Origin: Acidobacteriota bacterium
GTDB taxonomy: Bacteria > Actinomycetota > Acidimicrobiia > Spongiisociales > UBA5794
DNA: 12,875 nt
Direction of reading: 5' to 3'
Assembly: GCA_022574065.1 (NCBI GenBank)
Contig: JACZST010000025.1
Location: 1-12,875 of the forward strand
The notes beneath the pieces are model-generated. The model searched no databases. It saw nothing but the letters and a program-made list of their open reading frames with translations, and was not told the origin of the DNA. Of the stretch, positions 1-6,879 are shown one piece after another. The first letter of the stretch is position 1. Every line of letters begins with the position of its first letter. The translations under genes and the position numbers were made by a program.

Positions 1-182
1 AGCATCATCAGCAGTTCAGCACCCAGGCCGAAGAATACGGTGATACCGGCCAGCGACGCCACCGTTCCTGCACTGCGCCAGCCTGCCGTTCGAGCCGCGG
101 AATGACGTTTCTCATCCATGCTGAGATCTTCGAGTAATTGCTCGATGCTACGCTCCGGATTGGGAAAAGCATCGCTGGTCAT
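1..182 (-). CDS. Small membrane protein, N-terminal part (runs off window)
   Basis: An open minus-strand frame begins with ATG at 182 and continues past the window edge. The visible 60 residues start MTSDAFPNPERSIEQLLEDL, a charged amphipathic stretch, followed by a basic segment. A hydrophobic helix from about residue 39 (ASLAGITVFFGLGAELLMM) looks like a transmembrane segment, so the protein probably sits in the membrane with its N-terminus in the cytoplasm. An in-frame ATG at 197 is an alternative start, and a TGA lies just upstream of it. Neither start has a well-spaced Shine-Dalgarno sequence: a GGAG sits only one base before ATG-182. The gene is divergent from the CARDB-like gene at 308. 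I do not recognise a family and assign no function. The coding call rests on an uninterrupted frame and sensible composition. Confidence 0.55.
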   Translation of the reverse strand, partial: MTSDAFPNPERSIEQLLEDLSMDEKRHSAARTAGWRSAGTVASLAGITVFFGLGAELLMM

Positions 183-307
183 GCTCCACAGACGCATGCG
201 GTCGACTTTTATTCACTGCTCTTCAGGTATCTACTCACCCATCGGGCGATGCTGGCGGCAGTGCCGCGGTCGCCAGTGAGCAGGAAAATGCAACAGAGAA
301 ACTGCAG

Positions 308-1468
308 GTGCTCTGTCACTTCGATTCTCTGAATGAGGGTCTAGTAACGCTAGCCCGTGAGTGGATCGAGGCCGGTGCTGATGTCGACGCCGCCGTGCAG
401 GGCGCCGATGCTTATGAGACGGGCAGCGTCAATCTGGTGATCCGGGACAACCAGGCAGACACCGGTGCGTTCGTGCCGACGGGCGGCACCTTCTGGCGGA
501 GCCCCGACTTGTGGGTGCGTAACGTTGATCCCGTCACTGACCCGATCGGCGACCCGGCCTACGGCGCGAACCCCCCGAACCAGCCGGCGATCGCTGGCGT
601 GGACAACTGGGTCCGCGTACGCGTTCGGAACGTAGGCACTGCGAACTCGCCCAACTTCTTCGTGCGCGTCTATCTCACGCACTTTGCGGGTTCTCAGTTT
701 GTCTATCCCCCCGATTACATACCGTCTATCAACACTGGTGATCCGATCCCCAATCCATTGGTGCAAGCCACATACATCATCGGCGAGTCGATAGTCGGCA
801 CACTGATTGCCGGCAACGACATCATCCTCAACTTCCTGTGGCCTGCGGCCCTCGTACCTCCCGAGTTCGTGGGCGGGACTAAGTGGCACACTTGCCTCCT
901 AGCTGAGGCTTCACCCCATACGGGCCCCGCGCCATCGGGCAACCTCGTCATTGACAACACCAACTTGGCGCAGCGCAACGTGTCCGTGGATTACTCGGCC
1001 GACGACGGTGAGCCGCATGAAATGACCGGCGTGATTGGCAACGAGGCGGATGACAGCCGTTTCAGGCGCATCGTCGTCGGCGGCAACCTTCCGAAGAAGG
1101 CCAAAGTGTGGGTACGGTTCCTCGATCCCAAAGTGGAACGAGCTGTCCTCGAGCGGTGGTCGAGTGCCACCGAGCCGAAGCCTCCTGGAGGCGATCAGCG
1201 TTCATGCTGCTGCTGCTCGGAAACAATGTCGGCGCGCCCATCGGATGTGCGTGTAGAAACCGTCGACGGTCGGCGGCGCTTCTATGTGGCCGCCAGTTCA
1301 CGGCTCAGATTGGATCTACCGATGGTTGGTGGCGCCCTCACGCCTGTCGTGGTCGGGGCCCAGATTCCCAAAGGCTCGCTGGTCGGATCCTTCGAGATTC
1401 CACTGGTAGAGCACGACTTGAGCGACCGGATATTGGGAGCTTTTTCGCTGGAAATCGCGCGGCGCTAG
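308..1468 (+). CDS. CARDB-like beta-sandwich domain protein, function unknown
   Basis: This 386-residue frame starts at GTG 308 and ends at TAG 1466. Residues about 60-225 carry the signature of CARDB/Ig-like domains: SPDLWVRN, then DNWVRVRVRNVGTA, then a late WHTCLLAEA and DNTNLAQRNVSV. Such domains are extracytoplasmic or adhesion-like modules often attached to peptidases or surface proteins, but no catalytic domain is visible here. Residues 300-303 are four consecutive cysteines in a low-complexity linker, and a second beta-rich part follows (residues about 310-386). No signal peptide is seen. The same frame stays open upstream to 125 without an ATG, GTG or TTG, so the N-terminus may be longer through a non-standard start, or the gene may have lost its 5' end. 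The call of a real gene is secure; the role is unknown. Confidence 0.72.
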   Translation: MLCHFDSLNEGLVTLAREWIEAGADVDAAVQGADAYETGSVNLVIRDNQADTGAFVPTGGTFWRSPDLWVRNVDPVTDPIGDPAYGANPPNQPAIAGVDNWVRVRVRNVGTANSPNFFVRVYLTHFAGSQFVYPPDYIPSINTGDPIPNPLVQATYIIGESIVGTLIAGNDIILNFLWPAALVPPEFVGGTKWHTCLLAEASPHTGPAPSGNLVIDNTNLAQRNVSVDYSADDGEPHEMTGVIGNEADDSRFRRIVVGGNLPKKAKVWVRFLDPKVERAVLERWSSATEPKPPGGDQRSCCCCSETMSARPSDVRVETVDGRRRFYVAASSRLRLDLPMVGGALTPVVVGAQIPKGSLVGSFEIPLVEHDLSDRILGAFSLEIARR

Positions 1469-1500
1469 GACCACTCACCCCGATCGCCAGGCGGAGCCGA

Positions 1501-1518
1501 GGCGGCCTGAGCGCCGCC
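1501..1518. terminator. GC-rich hairpin between convergent genes
   Basis: GGCGGC (1501-1506) and GCCGCC (1513-1518) form a perfect 6-bp stem with a 6-base loop. It lies 32 bases after the CARDB-like gene and just past the stop of the converging remnant at 1531. There is no T-tract, so a role as a shared terminator is only suggested by position. Confidence 0.25.
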
Positions 1519-1530
1519 GACAAGGAGGTT

Positions 1531-1773
1531 CTAACGCGCCGGCCGGGTGTTGCCGACGGTCTTCGTCTCGGCAAACCGGACCGCTGAGCCTTCGAGCGTG
1601 ACGCCGGGCTTCAATGGCTCGTTGACCGCAGCCAACACTGATTTCTTGAGGCCCAGCTTGGTCCGGACCGCCACGAGGTACTCCTTGGCGAGTTCCCGGT
1701 GCGATTTGCCCCCAATGCGAGCGTCCTTCTTGGAGTAGGGTGTTGGTGGTGGCGAAGCGTCACCGCTCGGTTG
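1531..1773 (-). pseudogene. Unrecognised gene remnant, C-terminal part
   Basis: A minus-strand frame of 80 codons ends at TAG 1533-1531 and is closed upstream by TGA at 1776. It has no ATG, GTG or TTG until GTG 1674. The codons are strongly G/C-ended and the peptide looks natural, including KSHRELAKEYLVAVRTKLG and LKPGVTLEGSAVRF. This indicates true coding sequence rather than a shadow of the plus strand. The neighbouring minus frame upstream (about 1860-1765, reading HEKGRIIARFQDVLEPIW) may be the preceding part of the same protein in another frame, which would place a frameshift near 1750-1780. I do not recognise the family. It is most likely a decayed gene, or a short 47-residue protein from GTG 1674. 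Confidence 0.4.
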
Positions 1774-1974
1774 TCAGCGTGCCAAATCGGCTCCAAAACA
1801 TCTTGAAACCTGGCAATGATTCGTCCTTTCTCATGAAGTGGATCGGCAGTCGATCGGCCTCGACCTTCGGCGAATGAGCAAGCCGAAGAGCGGATAATCG
1901 CAGTGACAGCCGCCTCGCCGGGTACCACGCCGGGGTTGGAGTGTCACCCTGACTGACCCCTGCAAGATACGACC

Positions 1975-2534
1975 GTGGCGAATGTGGAGTTCGTTGCGGA
2001 TGCCATCCGTAACGAACTGAACGCAGACAATGTCTTCGACGCAGTGATAAGGGTGCAAAGTCATTTGGTCTCGTATTTCAGCGCCTGCAAGGCGTTGTTT
2101 GACGCTGGTTCAATCACGCTGAACATGGTGTACGACCTCGACCTAACGCCACGGCAGCAGGACTTCGGACAAAAGATCTTCTGGAAGCAACTGGCGGCAA
2201 GGCGCCACCGGCTCACAAGAGGTACGAGTCGCATCGGCCGACGTTCAACAGCATCAAGAAATGGAGGGATTCAACGATCCATCGGGTGCCAGCAGTGGCA
2301 ATTCCGGCCGGGCATGGCCCACCAGATCAAGTCAAAAGAGACGAAATAAGCATCTTGGCGCCGACAGAACCTGATGTCACGATCCGCAAACTCCTACTCA
2401 AGGAGGTTGCAGGCGATATGTGGGATCCGCTCTCCTGGCATGAGGACTGGAAGCCAGAGTTGATAGAACTGTGCGTGAGGCTGTGCGAGGACATCGGTGG
2501 CTGGGCACAACGCAGGTACGAGTCGCCCAAATAG
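1975..2534 (+). pseudogene. Frameshifted HEPN-like (RDxxxH) helical protein
   Basis: Two plus-strand frames join into one protein of about 186 residues. The first runs from GTG 1975 (MANVEFVADAIRNELNADNV...) to about 2190. After that its translation turns into Arg/Ser-rich noise. From about 2193 the frame one base back carries the continuation through KRYESHRPTFNSIKKW to TAG 2532-2534. The break lies between about 2186 and 2205. The joined protein is mostly helical. It contains R-D-S-T-I-H at 2265-2282, which fits the R[NDH]xxxH active-site pattern of HEPN ribonucleases, a superfamily common in toxin-antitoxin and abortive-infection systems. No nucleotidyltransferase or other antitoxin partner is adjacent. 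The C-terminal part has WDPLSWHEDWKPELIELC. The frameshift may be real decay or a sequencing error. The HEPN assignment rests on one motif and helix content. Confidence 0.5.
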
Positions 2535-2602
2535 TGGTCTGAGGAGATCCGGCCGCTCGAGGTGCCTCCCGTGCGACCGGCGCTTGGGGCCGGGCGTTCT
2601 GG

Positions 2603-2625
2603 ATGCTTCCGGCTGCCGGAAGCAT
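2603..2625 (+). terminator. Perfect 10-bp hairpin downstream of the HEPN-like gene
   Basis: ATGCTTCCGG (2603-2612) and CCGGAAGCAT (2616-2625) form a perfect 10-bp stem with a 3-base loop, 69 bases after the stop at 2534. No T-run follows, so it could be a terminator of the T-poor type or another RNA structure. The dyad itself is certain; its role is inferred. Confidence 0.4.
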
Positions 2626-2818
2626 TGCCGATCTTGGGCCTCGGTCGTGTCTGTAACCGCCCGGTAGGTGGGGGTGACCGCCCCACGCCGCAGAGTTGTG
2701 CCCCACCCTTCTTTTCGCCGCTGTTCCCTCTTTTCTTCTCTTCTGTCCTTGTGCGCTTGTGCGCAACCCGGGTCGAGTGGCGTACTAACAGTGGCACTCG
2801 GGGACAACTTCGCGCGTT
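2626..2818. other. Intergenic stretch with pyrimidine-rich tract
   Basis: No convincing gene is seen between the hairpin and the small ORF at 2819. The plus strand from about 2700 to 2757 is almost entirely C and T (for example CTCTTTTCTTCTCTTCTGTC), unlike the rest of the window. Open frames across it read as low-complexity Ser/Pro/Phe or Lys/Glu/Gly and are not believable proteins. Confidence 0.5.
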
Positions 2819-2998
2819 ATGTTCACCCGCAACAGCAGGCTTCGCCTGAGGCCTGACGCAGAGGATCTGCCAGTAGCGCCGATCCGAATCGCCCTGAGGA
2901 CCGGTCTGCTGAACCTGATCGTCACGACCGGCGTAGCCGTCCCTCTGGCTCTGGGCGCCATCTACGTGGTTCTGAAAGCAGCCAGCCTCGTTCCTTGA
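2819..2998 (+). CDS. Small single-helix membrane protein (59 aa)
   Basis: ATG 2819 opens a 59-codon frame ending at TGA 2996-2998. The N-terminus is basic (MFTRNSRLRLRPD), followed by an acidic spot. Residues about 29-55 form one long hydrophobic segment containing LLNLIVTTGVAVPLALGAIY, a clear membrane helix. Codons are mostly G/C-ended (CTG, ATC, GTC, GCC). A weak GGGGA lies about 12-16 bases before the ATG. The charge pattern suggests a cytoplasmic basic N-terminus. I do not recognise a family. Size and topology are those of small membrane-acting peptides (type I toxin-like, or small accessory subunits), but no antisense RNA or partner gene is seen, so no function is assigned. Confidence 0.5.
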   Translation: MFTRNSRLRLRPDAEDLPVAPIRIALRTGLLNLIVTTGVAVPLALGAIYVVLKAASLVP

Positions 2999-3232
2999 AA
3001 CTGGGAGGGAGCGAAGCCGGGCTACTACCCGAGTGGTCCGAGCGACACCGCGATTGCCAGGTCATCAGCATTTCGACTGCCGTAATACGACCTTGGCAGC
3101 GAGTTCGGCAGGGGCGTGGAGCCCGCTTCAAACAGCGCTGCCAATATCTGCCCCAGCAGCGCCCCTCGGACACTCCTTTAGTGACGTATCCGACTGCACC
3201 CTTGACGACATACTGAGTGGCCCCACCGCCAC

Positions 3233-3406
3233 TTTTCGGCTTCACCGCTGGATGGCTACTACGACCACCTACTGCTCAACGGCGGAGCGGGCGCACACTG
3301 GTCGCGGGGCTACTTCGGCCGTCCCGTCGCCGAGGTCGTTGAAGCGATCAGAGAGGAGCGATTCGGCGAGAACAACGACACCTGGGTCAAGGTAACGCGC
3401 GTGTGA
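3233..3406 (+). pseudogene. Orphan C-terminal gene fragment
   Basis: The frame ending at TGA 3404-3406 encodes a natural-looking tail from about 3248: DGYYDHLLLNGGAGAHWSRG, then YFGRPVAEVVEAIREE and DTWVKVTRV. It has G/C-ended codons, but the frame is noise upstream of about 3236 and is closed by TGA at 3203. No start codon with a binding site precedes it. The adjacent plus frame just upstream (about 3178-3240, reading FSDVSDCTLDDILSGP) could be the preceding part, with a one-base shift near 3240-3250. I do not recognise the family. It is best read as the 3' remnant of a decayed gene. Nothing convincing is visible between 2999 and about 3178. Confidence 0.4.
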
Positions 3407-3428
3407 AGAGTTCAGGAGGTGCTCAAAT

Positions 3429-4235
3429 TCAGATCCGTTCTATGTCGCCCTCGACGATTGCGTTCCATTCCGCCTCTCCTCTGCGGATCCACCAGCCGCG
3501 TGCACGACTTCTTGGGTCGATCTCGACGATGACCCACAGATAGTCGATAGAGGCTGGAAGCAACGGCGGCGGGGTCAGTGTTGCGTCACGGGAAGCGCGA
3601 ATATCGTTGACCCTTACGACCAGATGCGTGGACCGTGGTCGTGTTTCCTCGAGCTTGGACGCGTTTTTTGCCACGGCCTGTTCGAGCGGGGCTAGGAACC
3701 CGGTGCGAGGAACTAGCTGGGTCATCACGTTGGCGGCAAACCCATCCCCATCGGCCGCGATGCGGCGAAGGCTCAGCAGTCCGAGATTCCGAAGGCTGTC
3801 GCCTTCGGCAGCCAAACAGGTGTATTCATCGAATCCGCCTTCCATCAGCGCCCGGTGGGCCTGCTTCCTGAGGTCAACAGTGTCGATGGCCTCGTTCCGC
3901 CGCATTGCTGCGAGTGCAACCTCGGCAATTCGTTGGACGTTCTTTCCGGAGTGAATCGTGGCCTCCCAGCGGCCCAACTGCTCCTTCTCGGCCTGCTCTC
4001 CCAACTGACGTTCGATCTTGCTTCGCTCACCCACGGACGCTTGGAATTCCGACCACACCAAGGTTGTGATTTCGAGGGCGGTCGGTGGGTTCGCGGCGTC
4101 GTAGGTGAAATCTACGCGCAGTCCCGGGCTTGGCTCGTCACGGTCGGTGCGCGGGCCCAGGTCGAGTCCCAGGTTGTCAGAGATGGCAACCTCGATCCCG
4201 TCGGCTAGTGCGCGCTCGTGGGGTCTATTAGGCAA
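3429..4235 (-). CDS. Hypothetical protein with PD-(D/E)XK-like D...ExT motif
   Basis: A 268-residue protein starting at TTG 4235. An in-frame TGA lies two codons upstream, and an AGGTG sits about nine bases before the start, which supports this start. Residues 41-57 read VDFTYDAANPPTALEIT: an aspartate ending one strand and an E-x-T ending the next, separated by 12 residues. This spacing resembles core motifs of restriction-endonuclease-fold (PD-(D/E)XK) proteins in which the catalytic lysine is replaced. A helical, charged middle follows (residues 65-160). The C-terminal half has beta-strands THLVVRVND and DYLWVIVEID, then GWWIRRGEAEW. It lies 207 bases downstream of the TIR-DeoR gene on the same strand, too far to claim one operon. 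The nuclease idea is tentative, and a non-catalytic protein is equally possible. The gene itself looks real and intact. Confidence 0.7.
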   Translation of the reverse strand: MPNRPHERALADGIEVAISDNLGLDLGPRTDRDEPSPGLRVDFTYDAANPPTALEITTLVWSEFQASVGERSKIERQLGEQAEKEQLGRWEATIHSGKNVQRIAEVALAAMRRNEAIDTVDLRKQAHRALMEGGFDEYTCLAAEGDSLRNLGLLSLRRIAADGDGFAANVMTQLVPRTGFLAPLEQAVAKNASKLEETRPRSTHLVVRVNDIRASRDATLTPPPLLPASIDYLWVIVEIDPRSRARGWWIRRGEAEWNAIVEGDIERI

Positions 4236-4429
4236 TTTTCAATGCACCTTTGCTTCGAGAGTCAGGCTTCGGTGACGCGTTGGCTCGCCTCTGGGCTCAA
4301 CTGTCGACGGTGGGCGTCTTCTACCGTTCTTGCTGGTGGCATCACGCGGGCCGAGGCGAGGGACAGCCCCAGCCGGAGGCCGGAGGATGGGGACTCTCAC
4401 CAGGCCGGCGCGGCATTGCTCGACTCAAG

Positions 4430-4444
4430 AGACCGTCGCGGTCT
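4430..4444 (-). terminator. Hairpin overlapping the TIR-DeoR stop codon
   Basis: AGACCG (4430-4435) and CGGTCT (4439-4444) form a perfect 6-bp stem with a 3-base loop. The stem overlaps the stop codon at 4445-4443. There is no clear T-tract beyond it on the minus strand, so terminator function is uncertain. The remaining 185 bases up to 4235 show no gene. Confidence 0.25.
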
Positions 4445-5789
4445 AGGCGATTTCAACGGTGACGATCTCGGATCCTGACCCTGCTATCTGGCCTTGAAGC
4501 TTGGTGACGCGATCGTCGGGCTCGCGGACAGCGGTCACAATCGTTAGGTGGTCCTCGAAAGAGGCGAAATGCTCCGACTGCCACACGCCGTACTTGGAGG
4601 GTTCAGCCATGACGAACCGGCGTTCAGAGACAAGGAGAGCTTGTCTCTTCCCGTGCGCCTCACCGGGCTCCGTTGTTGTGCAGCCATATTCCCAGGAAAC
4701 GCCATTGGTCCCGATCACAGCCGTGTCAAAGGCAGCGGACTCCCATTCGAGCGTCATTTCTTCCGGGCAGTCAACAAGTGCAGATGTGTTGAGTCGCATC
4801 TCACCTCCGACCACGATGACCCTGAGTCGAGGATCGTTGTCCTCAAGCCCGAGCTCGTTGGCGAATTCGCTGACCTCGGCCGCGATGGGGACGGAATTCG
4901 TGAACAAGCGGAGGTTGGTCCACCGCCCAAATCGAATCTCCCTCAGAATCCCTCTGCAGACCTCCAAGGTGCTCGACCCGGCGTCGAGGTAGATCGTCTC
5001 GCCGTCCCTGAGCTGACCGACGACGTATTCGGCTGCTGCCTTCTTTGCCTCAATCGCCTCCTGAGAGCGCCAGTTGAGATGCTCCTCTCCGACGAAGATC
5101 GTGGTGCCGGTGAGGGCGATGCCTGAAATCATCCTCCGTTCGCGCAGGCGGAACAAGAGCGTGTCGAGGTCGTCCAAGCTTTCGATGCTCAGCTCGGTCT
5201 CATCCTGTAACTGCGCGAGCAACTCTTTCAGCTTGAGGGGATGATCGCGGCGATAGGGAAAGACGAGACGGCGAATCGAGCCAGCTGCTTCCTCCAGCAA
5301 CATGTCAGCCCGGTTCGCCAGATCGAGCCGCCCGTCGCTGTCAACAGGATCCGACCTCAAAGCGTCGAGGTCCCGGCTCAGCCAAGCAAAGAGAGCTGAT
5401 GCGAGTTCATCCGTAACGTGTCGTACATCTGATTCCCCGTAGCCGTGGCACTTGAGGTGAAGCCGATCTCGAACCCACGAGAATTCGGGCTCAATGGCGT
5501 CGTCAAAGAGGATTGGCAAGATAAAGGGGCGGCCGATCCGCTTCTCCTCCTCCAGCGCCCACTCCAGCTCGGTCTGAACCCACGACGACTCCTTTGCTTT
5601 CTGATCCAGAAAGAGAACCAGAAAGTCGGAGTCGCACTGGATCGCCTCGCGTATGGACTCGGCGAGGTCCTGACCCACGAGGAGCTCGTGTTCATCTACC
5701 CAAGCGTTCACGTGGCGTGGCAGGTGCTCGCGCACCTCACGTACCAGGGGCTTTGCACTGGCGTGGTGGCTCATGAAGATCCTCACCAT
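4443..5789 (-). CDS. TIR domain fused to a DeoR-type sugar-phosphate sensor domain
   Basis: A 448-residue protein with two recognisable domains. Residues 1 to about 130 are a TIR domain: RIFMSHH (3-9), the loop WVDEHELLVGQDL (30-42), FLVLFLD (56-62) and SSWVQTELEWAL (68-79). E74 is at the position of the catalytic glutamate of NAD-cleaving TIRs. Residues about 245-445 match the DeoR C-terminal sensor (ISOCOT-like fold): IYLDAGSSTLEV (266-277), LRLFTNSVPIAAEV (293-306), VIVVGGEMR (324-332), FDTAVIGTNGV (354-364) and VMAEPSKYG (393-401). In DeoR repressors this domain binds phosphorylated sugars. The usual DeoR N-terminal HTH (VSxxTIRRDL) is absent; residues about 155-240 may be a divergent winged helix. 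ATG 5789 is preceded by AGGA six bases upstream and lies 12 nt after the kinase gene, so co-expression is likely. Probably a soluble effector gated by a sugar phosphate (inference). Confidence 0.85.
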   Translation of the reverse strand: MVRIFMSHHASAKPLVREVREHLPRHVNAWVDEHELLVGQDLAESIREAIQCDSDFLVLFLDQKAKESSWVQTELEWALEEEKRIGRPFILPILFDDAIEPEFSWVRDRLHLKCHGYGESDVRHVTDELASALFAWLSRDLDALRSDPVDSDGRLDLANRADMLLEEAAGSIRRLVFPYRRDHPLKLKELLAQLQDETELSIESLDDLDTLLFRLRERRMISGIALTGTTIFVGEEHLNWRSQEAIEAKKAAAEYVVGQLRDGETIYLDAGSSTLEVCRGILREIRFGRWTNLRLFTNSVPIAAEVSEFANELGLEDNDPRLRVIVVGGEMRLNTSALVDCPEEMTLEWESAAFDTAVIGTNGVSWEYGCTTTEPGEAHGKRQALLVSERRFVMAEPSKYGVWQSEHFASFEDHLTIVTAVREPDDRVTKLQGQIAGSGSEIVTVEIA

Positions 5790-5801
5790 GACGGTTCCTG
5801 G

Positions 5802-6737
5802 CTAGAACTCATGTGTGATCACCACCTCCCGGAACAGGCGCTGCATCATATCCATGCTGAAACGCCCCGGTTGGAGGTCAGCCACAGAAGCGGAGCCGGC
5901 GGCGATCCCGGCCACCAGACAGCGTTCAATTGGGTCACCGGCCAGGCGTGCCGCAACAAACGCCGCGAGGAAGGCATCGCCGGCGCCCGTCGAACTCCGA
6001 ACGCTGACGCGTGGAGCAGCTGCGCTGACCGCTGTGCTTCCCTCAACGACCACGACAGAACCAGAGCCGTTCGTGACAACTGCGCAGCCCGCGCCCCCTT
6101 GAAGAAGTTGCTGGGCTGCCCCCAGACAGTCGCGTCTATCTTGACCCACGGCCTGGGAGGCCTCCGTGCAGTTGACCTTCACGAGGGAAGGTTGTGTCTG
6201 CAGAGCCGCCTTCAGCACAGCGCCAGAGGCATCGATGACAGTTACGATTCCTCTGGCTCTCGCCGTTTCGAGGATGGGGTCGTATCCGTTCGGGGCTACA
6301 CCGGGCGGGAGGCTTCCTGTACAGATCACCGCTGCCGGTCCGGAAAGCTCGATCCGCCGAAGGGCGCCGTCAACCAGTCCCTGCCACTCATCGGCATGGA
6401 CAAACGGTCCCGCGGGGTTCACAACGAGAGATTTCTCGGATCCGTGGCAGACGAGGACGGTGGCAACGCGCGTCTCGCCACTGACGACTGAAGCAGTGAG
6501 CCGAATTCCCTCCTGGCGCGCCCTTGACAGAACGATTTCGCCGATTGCCCCCGCCGCGAATCCAAGAACCTCTGTTGGCACACCCAGCAGGCCCAATCCT
6601 CGCGCGACATTGAGTCCCTTGCCACCGGCGGACAGCAGCTCACTGCTTGCTCTCAAGACCCCTTCATCCCGAAGGTCCGGCACGACACATACATGATCTA
6701 AGGCGAGATTTGGGGAGACAACCAGTACGTGTTTCAC
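5802..6737 (-). CDS. PfkB-family hexose kinase, 1-phosphofructokinase/tagatose-6-phosphate kinase type
   Basis: A 311-residue protein, the usual length for the FruK/LacC/PfkB-type hexose kinases that phosphorylate a sugar phosphate with ATP in the cytoplasm. Motifs in order: N-terminal SPNLALDHV (8-16), family signature GGKGLNVARGLGLLG (38-52), GSLPPGV (141-147), KVNCTEA (187-193) in place of KPN..E, VTNGSGSVVV (221-230), and the anion-hole/catalytic STGAGDAFLAAF (249-260) with D254 as the base. The substrate (fructose-1-P, fructose-6-P or tagatose-6-P) cannot be told from sequence. It starts with GTG 6737 with no Shine-Dalgarno. An eight-codon reading frame (ATG 6760) ends in a TGA that overlaps this GTG, suggesting coupled translation. 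It is the first gene of the unit with the TIR-DeoR gene. No phosphotransferase permease is present in the window, unlike fru operons. Confidence 0.9.
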   Translation of the reverse strand: MKHVLVVSPNLALDHVCVVPDLRDEGVLRASSELLSAGGKGLNVARGLGLLGVPTEVLGFAAGAIGEIVLSRARQEGIRLTASVVSGETRVATVLVCHGSEKSLVVNPAGPFVHADEWQGLVDGALRRIELSGPAAVICTGSLPPGVAPNGYDPILETARARGIVTVIDASGAVLKAALQTQPSLVKVNCTEASQAVGQDRRDCLGAAQQLLQGGAGCAVVTNGSGSVVVVEGSTAVSAAAPRVSVRSSTGAGDAFLAAFVAARLAGDPIERCLVAGIAAGSASVADLQPGRFSMDMMQRLFREVVITHEF

Positions 6738-6879
6738 TCGGCAACGTGGCGGTATCTCATCTCGCCGAACCTACTCTCACATCGCTTGCGGGACGAATCA
6801 TGATGGCGAGTCGTGACCTTTCGACGTAAGAGTTGGGTGTAGGGACTGGGTTGGATCTGTGCAACTGGGCTTTGCTTGA

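Noticed and set aside
350..889. Minus-strand open frame of 179 codons opposite the CARDB-like gene.
   Set aside because: The composition is Arg/Val/Asp-biased as expected of an antisense shadow, and the plus strand carries recognisable CARDB-like motifs.
2327..2807. Overlapping minus-strand open frames across the HEPN-like gene and the pyrimidine tract.
   Set aside because: Lys/Arg/Gly-rich low complexity produced by the C/T tract; the plus strand has better coding character.
5445..6491. Long plus-strand open frame of 348 codons.
   Set aside because: It lies antisense to the TIR-DeoR and kinase genes, whose motifs are unmistakable; its own translation has no family motifs.
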